Assembly: GCA_022592445.1 (NCBI GenBank)
Contig: JABYQR010000421.1
Span: 1-37,076 of the forward strand
Reading direction: 5' to 3'
DNA: 37,076 bases
Source of the DNA: Cytidiella melzeri
Lineage: Eukaryota; Basidiomycota; Agaricomycetes; Polyporales; Irpicaceae
Positions 32,800 through 37,076 of this stretch are shown here, in pieces. The notes under the pieces were generated by a model that was given only the letters and a program-made list of their open reading frames with translations, searched no databases and was not told the origin of the DNA. A program made the translations under genes and the position numbers. Each line of letters starts with the position of its first letter. The stretch's first letter is position 1.

Positions 32800-33838
32800 T
32801 ATCGCAGGCAAAAGGGCTAGTCGGTGCGGTGAAAGCAAAAGAGTTTTAGCGCGGCTCAAAGAGAACGCGTGGGAGACGTCGCAACTTGTAGTAAAACGGT
32901 GCGCGGAGAGACGCGGGCGGTAAAAGCAGGCACAGTATGAATCTCAAACACAAAACGCGGTCGCTGGTGAAGATGAAAGTAGTCGCTGTAAAACGCGGGC
33001 GCAGTGAAAGTGAATGCAGTAAACTCGATGCAGTGAAGGTGAAACGCAGACGCAATAACGCAGATAGCTTACCACAGGGTGGAAGGTGGGGAGCGCCGAA
33101 AAGTGCAGCACTGCGGCAATGTTGCGGTAAGGTGGTTGCAGTAGCGGTAAATTCTCTTTGCCCCAGCTTATATAGGACAAAACCATTTTTCATAATGCAC
33201 TTTCTACAATTAAAGTGTTCACCCGGACTTTAGGTGCTCAATCATCCTATGGATGAAGTCAAGGGAGACATCTTGCAGCCTCACGACTTCTAATTAAGGA
33301 GAAGGAGGGGCGTTGGTCGGCGGTGGGAAGCTGGTTGGCATTCAAGTTGAGCTCCCCGACGACTCAGAGGTTGTGCTCATGATAGTGCCAGTGAGAACTC
33401 CCCTATTGGATGATCAGAGTCTCTCCTCCACCTATCTGGGCAATTTTCGTGGGCTGACAGGCACAACGAGCAAGAATGAGTGAAAACAACGAGAGACTTG
33501 GTGGTTCAAAGGCGAGACATGGATTGTGGGGAACAACATGCACTAATTGGTTGACCGCCACAAAGCTCTTCACAGACCGTGCGAGACAGCACGTCGCAGT
33601 TCAAAGGATATAGAAACACATATGCTAGTCAATATTTCATTGGGAAAACCCGCACATTCAAGGTTACATACAGCAGTATCAACGTGGCCTGGATAAGCGC
33701 AGCACCTCCCATTCAGCCGATAGTCCTCGAGTCGGCGATCGCCAATTTCTCCAGTTGCACATCGAGTGTCTGTGTCACAGATTTTCAATGTTTCTACAAG
33801 ACTTGCCTTACCAGGCAACGGTATTATTGGGAATATTT

Positions 33839-33950
33839 AAGCGCTTGTCAAGCGCTTATCCAGCGCTTATCCGGCGTCTATTTAGGCGCTTATCTGGCGC
33901 TTATCTGGCGCTTATCAGGCGCTTATTCTGGTGCTTATTCTCAGTGCCTA
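33839..33950 (+). repeat. Minisatellite of about 11-12 bp, GCGCTTATC core
   Basis: About nine tandem, slightly varied units with core GCGCTTATC plus two or three bases (for example GCGCTTATCTG twice in a row near 33885-33907). It sits about 60 bp left of the putative gypsy LTR and is followed by a duplicated CTGATGCGCTGATGCGC block (33964-34004). Confidence 0.85.
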
Positions 33951-34026
33951 TCAATTGATGCGCTGATGCGCCTCCTGTCTCTGATGCGCTGATGCGCTCC
34001 TTTCCTTATCTGTGTATCACATGATA

Positions 34027-34154
34027 GAACTCTCTGGAACCTTGTGGAACTTGCTGGAACTATGATGTCATAGCATAGAACATTCCATTAGATGATGTCA
34101 TAGTTCTTAGAACCTTCTGGAAAAGTCTAGCCTTGTCTTAGAACAAGCTAGAAC
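34027..34154 (+). promoter_or_regulatory. Heat-shock-element-like array in the gypsy LTR candidate
   Basis: GAAC occurs at 34027, 34037, 34047 and 34057, exactly every 10 bp, and again at 34141 and 34151. Between them, GAA-CC-TTC-TG-GAA at 34110-34122 is a perfect three-unit HSE (nGAAnnTTCnnGAAn), preceded by TTC at 34104. HSF trimers bind inverted nGAAn units at 5-bp phase; 10-bp same-strand spacing fits the gap-type arrangement. Confidence 0.55.
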
Positions 34155-34327
34155 AAGTCTAGCCTTGGAGCTGGGTCATGGGGTCAGGTCATGGGGACAA
34201 TTGCTATTGGTTGATTATTGAAGTGGCACCACTAGGGCATAGGGCATGCTTAGTAAGGTAGATTACTTTGCTTACTCATGTAGGTATTAGGGGTCTTAGG
34301 GTAGTACCTGGGGTCCTCCCCTTCATG

Positions 34328-34335
34328 TATATATA
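34328..34335 (+). promoter_or_regulatory. TATA box of the gypsy LTR candidate
   Basis: TATATATA, about 170 bp before the proposed LTR end and downstream of the GAAC array. Transcription would start near 34360. Confidence 0.6.
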
Positions 34336-34498
34336 GAGGCACTCCTGAGGGCATATCCCCTCAGTCTTATCCACTCTGTTGAACTAGGACTACTCAGTAC
34401 CTCACAGTACTTCGCTCACCACACCTCTTACTCTCTATCTCCATCAACTCCCCTCAGTTTATCAACTTACCTGGTGAGTAGTAACCTTAACTGTTACA

Positions 34499-35074
34499 TT
34501 TGGATAAGACTGCCCCTACTCCCTCACGTCTCTGGACGTGCTGGAGGTTTCTTTCCCTTTCTTCTAGGTCTTGTGCCTGTGCGTGGGCCCCTTTACAAAT
34601 CCTCTAGAAATAGAGGTAGCCGGACCATAGGCTCTAAGTGGTAGTCGTGTCTAGGTTTTGCCTTGATGCGCACAACTTGAATCACCCTCTCGCCCGATGC
34701 TCCTAGAGCTGATCAGAGCAGGGGTTGGCATTATGCCAACATGATGAAAGTGTGCCTCCCCACAGGCGATAGTGGAGTCTGGTGTCAGACGCTCGTTATA
34801 AGAGCTAGACAACAGGACTAGAAACCCATGAGTGCCTAGGCACGTAGACGGGTAACTTGTTCTGGCCGGACTTAGGGTCAGTGTAATACTGATCCGCCAA
34901 CCATTTGCCGCACGGGTGGAACCGTGACGGAGATCCTTACACCACCGGACCTGGAGAGAGAATCCAGGCCGACGCCGGCACTACCCCACGCACACACAGG
35001 ACCTCTCCTTTATGGAGATTTGTTCCGCACATCACTGAGCTGTCAAGCTCATCACGCATTGTCACACAGTCACC
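34499..35074 (+). other. Hairpin-rich leader of the gypsy-type element
   Basis: Noncoding leader with a series of perfect short stem-loops: CACGTC-TCTG-GACGTG (34525-34540), CCTCTA-GAAA-TAGAGG (34601-34616), GCTC-CTA-GAGC (34699-34709), GTTGGCA-TTA-TGCCAAC (34724-34740), GCCT-6 nt-AGGC (34754-34767), GTCTG-GTGT-CAGAC (34777-34790), GCTC-7 nt-GAGC (34791-34805), the palindrome GTGCCTAGGCAC (34832-34843) and an 8-bp stem at 34875-34895. No long ORF. Confidence 0.7.
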
Positions 35075-35854
35075 ATGCCGATTTCTCGCTTCATTGCTGC
35101 TAAGTCTGGCCGCAAGGCCCCCTACTCTATTCCTGTCCGCAACGAAGTCACCGGACTTCAGGAACGCCTCTCAGTCTCCAAGGAGACTCTTGACAAGTTC
35201 AAGGATGCTGGCAAGCCTCGCCGGCTCAAGTATCCAGACAACAAGCCCCTCATCAAGAGGATTGACCTCGAGGAGCAAGCTCGTACCACCATCGAGCATG
35301 AGGAAGACCAGGATCGTATGAGAAAGGTCTCCCAACTCATGTCTCAACTCAGCCTTCTCGACCGCATCGAGAAGCAGGAAAAGGAAAAGGCTGAAAAGCT
35401 TACCCTTCTCCAGCGTATTGAGGAGCGCAACCAACGCGCTTTCATCCCTACTCCCACTCCGCTCCCCGCTTCTCTCCACTTCCGTAAAACGAAGTTGATA
35501 CTTCGTCAAGAGGAGTTCGAACCGATGATCACAGCTGCCTGTCAAAGGCTTGAACCTGTGCTCAAGAAGCTGGACGCCTCTTTCTCGAGTGGTGGGCAAT
35601 CGTCTAACCACCAGCTCAACACTCGCAGGGAGAAAGCTCAGCTGCTAATCGGCCGTGTATTCATGGTTGAACAGTGGTTCAAGGAGAATCACACGGATAA
35701 GATGACGAATAGGGAATGGAGGATGTTGAAAAAGGACTTGAAGAGTTTAGGCAGGATTAGTTTTGTAGACATACATCGGAGATGGGGTTACATCTTAGAG
35801 CTACTAGAAGGACTGTTCGATATGAACGCCTTTGTATACGCGGAAATGGAATAA
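35075..35854 (+). CDS. Accessory ORF between LTR and gag of the gypsy-type element
   Basis: 259 residues, intact, starting in a strong CACCATGCC context. I do not recognise a domain. The N-terminus is basic (PISRFIAAKSGRKAPYSIPV); the middle is a charged helix, probably coiled coil (EEDQDRMRKVSQLMSQLSLL, DRIEKQEKEKAEKLTLLQRI); then a Pro/Thr linker, and a C-terminal block that looks folded (REKAQLLIGRVFMVEQWFKE; DIHRRWGYILELLEGLFDM). No protease, RT, integrase or zinc-knuckle motif is visible. It precedes gag by 170 nt in another expression slot, separated by four tetraloop hairpins. A Gag-like or RNA-binding role is possible but not shown by sequence. Confidence 0.75.
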   Translation: MPISRFIAAKSGRKAPYSIPVRNEVTGLQERLSVSKETLDKFKDAGKPRRLKYPDNKPLIKRIDLEEQARTTIEHEEDQDRMRKVSQLMSQLSLLDRIEKQEKEKAEKLTLLQRIEERNQRAFIPTPTPLPASLHFRKTKLILRQEEFEPMITAACQRLEPVLKKLDASFSSGGQSSNHQLNTRREKAQLLIGRVFMVEQWFKENHTDKMTNREWRMLKKDLKSLGRISFVDIHRRWGYILELLEGLFDMNAFVYAEME

Positions 35855-36024
35855 AATGTATGGGCTGACAAGCCTCATTTTACTCGGTGACAACTTCCTG
35901 AAAAGGATTTAATGTGTGAAAACAACTCTGACAAGAGTTAAATGTGTGAAAAGTGGTGTTTCTCTTCTTCTTATACTAGAAATAGTATTTCGCTTATCCT
36001 TTGCTAACTAAGAAATTAGAAGCA
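35855..36024 (+). promoter_or_regulatory. Inter-ORF spacer with four tetraloop hairpins
   Basis: 170 nt with four perfect stem-loops, all with GNNA loops: GGCT-GACA-AGCC (35863-35874), TCCT-GAAA-AGGA (35896-35907), AACTCT-GACA-AGAGTT (35924-35939) and ATACTA-GAAA-TAGTAT (35973-35988). Two hairpins are accompanied by the repeated word AATGTGTGAAAA (35911 and 35941). It ends at the gag ATG. The order suggests a cis-acting RNA region, possibly for internal initiation or packaging. Confidence 0.65.
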
Positions 36025-37076
36025 ATGGCCTCTCAATCTAACGCCGGATCCAACGCTGCCCCCGCTGCTGCCTCTCACCTCACCCACTCTGTAACTTTTG
36101 GCAAGATCACGCCAATTGTTTACAACCCTTCGGTGGAAAACTTTGAGCAGCATATTTTCCACAACCTGAACACGGCCCAAAGGGCCTTTACTCGTACGGT
36201 TGAAGGAGGAGCAACTGCTGCCATCGTCCACAACATGATGAATCAAATGGTTCTTATCTGGAACAACCAGCTGTCTCTCCTGGAGGATAACCTCCAGGAA
36301 TACGTCGATAAGGTCGCTCAAGACCTATATTCGCAGTCCGCTGCTGACACCCAAGTCCAGCGGATGGACACTGACCTGGATATGGTCAAAACGACGATCA
36401 CAAATGTGGTCAACCAGATCAACCAGCTTCCCTTGTCTCAAGGACAAGGAGGATCCTCGCGCCAGCCCAAGATTGGCGAACCCCCGGAGTTCAACGGCAC
36501 TGACGGCAAGGTCAAGTTCAACGAGTGGTTGAACAAGATCTCTCTGTGGCTTGTCCACGAGAACGTTGCTACTGACAGGCAACGTATTGCCGTCGCGATG
36601 AACCGGCTCTCAGGCGCGGCGGCTCAATACATGGAGCCGTGGATCAAGAAGCTGACGAAGGGTCAAACGATCGGAACGTGGGAAGAGTTCGAAAACGAGC
36701 TCAAGGTACAATATGGGCAACGGGACGACAAGGAAGGTGCTCGAAAGGAGCTCAATGCCTTGTTCAACAATACAGATCTGGCACACAAGAACTTTGTCAA
36801 GTACGCGGAACGCTTCCGTACGCTTGGCAGGCTTTCTGGATACGAAGACGACTTGCTTATCCACAAGCTCAAGCACGTCATCGAGAAGGACATGCGGCTT
36901 GTCATGATCGGGAAAGATGAAAATCAAATTCCGACGACTTGGCCGCAGTTCCTCGACCTCTTGCTCGACATCCACAAGAAGGTCTATCCGGAGAAAGCAC
37001 AAGGCCAGATCTTCGCAAAGGAAAAGGATACGTCCACGCCTATGGAGGTGGACGCAGCGGACAAAAAGAAGAAGAA
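36025..37076 (+). CDS. Ty3/gypsy-type Gag (Retrotrans_gag), partial
   Basis: Starts at ATG 36025 and is open to the window end (350 codons seen, no stop). An N-terminal Ala/Ser-rich segment (MASQSNAGSNAAPAAASHL) is followed by a region with helical character, then the capsid-like Retrotrans_gag block: GEPPEFNGTDGKVKFNEWLN, RIAVAMNRLSGAAAQYMEPW, TWEEFENELKVQYGQRDDKE, ARKELNALFNNTDLAHKNFV and KYAERFRTLGRLSGYEDDLL. The W/F-x-F...L-x-x-QYG pattern and the Y...F pattern are typical of fungal gypsy Gag. The visible end is Lys-rich after PMEVDAADKK, where a zinc knuckle would be expected further on. It is intact as far as visible. Confidence 0.88.
   Translation, partial: MASQSNAGSNAAPAAASHLTHSVTFGKITPIVYNPSVENFEQHIFHNLNTAQRAFTRTVEGGATAAIVHNMMNQMVLIWNNQLSLLEDNLQEYVDKVAQDLYSQSAADTQVQRMDTDLDMVKTTITNVVNQINQLPLSQGQGGSSRQPKIGEPPEFNGTDGKVKFNEWLNKISLWLVHENVATDRQRIAVAMNRLSGAAAQYMEPWIKKLTKGQTIGTWEEFENELKVQYGQRDDKEGARKELNALFNNTDLAHKNFVKYAERFRTLGRLSGYEDDLLIHKLKHVIEKDMRLVMIGKDENQIPTTWPQFLDLLLDIHKKVYPEKAQGQIFAKEKDTSTPMEVDAADKKKK

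Larger units (their letters stand above)
32407..33838. other. Repeat-rich flank between the two retroelements
   Basis: No supported gene. It contains an imperfect duplication (32501-32582 and 32721-32799) and a purine-rich, loosely repetitive stretch (32900-33060) with recurring GCAGTGAA and AAACGCGG words. Two 14-15-base words at 33170-33184 and 33556-33570 recur inverted near 3.66-3.70 kb. Open stretches here look like by-products of this composition. Confidence 0.45.
34011..34498 (+). repeat. Putative 5' LTR of the gypsy-type element
   Basis: Proposed from TGTGTATCAC at the left to CTGTTACA at the right (TGT...ACA ends), with a TATA box at 34328-34335 and a TGG-starting sequence at 34501 that could be the primer-binding site. 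The partner LTR is outside the window, so the borders are inference. The U3 part holds heat-shock-element-like repeats. Confidence 0.4.
34011..37076 (+). mobile_element. Ty3/gypsy-type retrotransposon, 5' part, truncated by the window
   Basis: A promoter-bearing repeat-like segment, a structured leader, an accessory ORF and a Retrotrans_gag-type Gag follow each other in the order expected for the 5' half of a gypsy-class element. The pol genes and 3' LTR would be beyond the right edge, so class and boundaries rest on Gag and on the LTR-like left end. Confidence 0.65.

Noticed and set aside
32846..33233. Overlapping open stretches of 80-115 codons on both strands
   Set aside because: They arise from purine-rich, loosely repetitive DNA; no domain and no start context.
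33360..33480. Plus-strand run resembling coding sequence (QVELPDDSEVVLMIVPVRTP)
   Set aside because: Open for only about 40 codons, with no family recognised and no flanking exons; too weak to call.
34465..34490. TGGTGAGTAGTAACC as the gypsy primer-binding site
   Set aside because: Its complement does not resemble a tRNA 3' end, and the TGG at 34501 after a TGT...ACA-type LTR end fits the layout better; GTGAGT here may instead be a splice donor.

Overview
The window is nuclear DNA from a filamentous basidiomycete, most likely an Agaricomycete. Coding genes are broken by many 42-105 bp GT-AG or GC-AG introns. The DUF6533 membrane-protein family, a CE16 esterase with fungal architecture, and multicopy transposon-like proteins typical of mushroom genomes are all present. 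No rRNA, tRNA or CRISPR array was found.

Layout. (1) 0.7-6.5 kb: a tandem duplication of an intron-rich DUF6533 gene, start codons 3,371 bp apart, both copies showing lesions (an in-frame stop in copy A, a lost splice acceptor in copy B). (2) 7.1-13.9 kb: four minus-strand host genes that look intact: splicing factor SLU7, a secreted CE16 GDSL acetylesterase, a short-chain dehydrogenase/reductase, and an unrecognised 224-residue protein with its own decayed copy at about 15 kb. Three of these reconstruct to full-length frames with consistent splice phases (556, 322 and 344 residues). (3) 16.7-23.1 kb: a head-to-head pair of transposon-associated genes, both damaged. (4) 23.8-32.4 kb: a complete Ty1/copia-type LTR retrotransposon with 561-bp LTRs differing at three positions, a 5-bp target duplication AATCT, a primer-binding site resembling an internal piece of initiator tRNA-Met, and about 2.2 kb of extra coding sequence upstream of gag. 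(5) 34.0 kb to the window end: the 5' part of a Ty3/gypsy-type element, with a putative LTR, a hairpin-rich leader, an accessory ORF and the start of gag, running off the edge.

The host genes do not form an obvious pathway. SLU7 is a constitutive spliceosome factor, CE16 is a secreted deacetylase of plant-cell-wall oligosaccharides, and the SDR is of unknown substrate. The right-hand 20 kb is a nested mobile-element landscape.

The most novel material is in the retroelements. Both carry additional ORFs between the LTR and gag. The gypsy-type element has chains of perfect short hairpins, many closed by GNNA tetraloops, before each ORF. The copia-type element couples its upstream ORF to gag by a TAATG stop/start overlap and carries five perfect ATGAGTCAT (Gcn4/bZIP-type) sites in its LTR. 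The gypsy LTR candidate carries heat-shock-element-like GAAC repeats phased at 10 bp. All homology calls are from reading the translated sequence and memory of families; no search was run.
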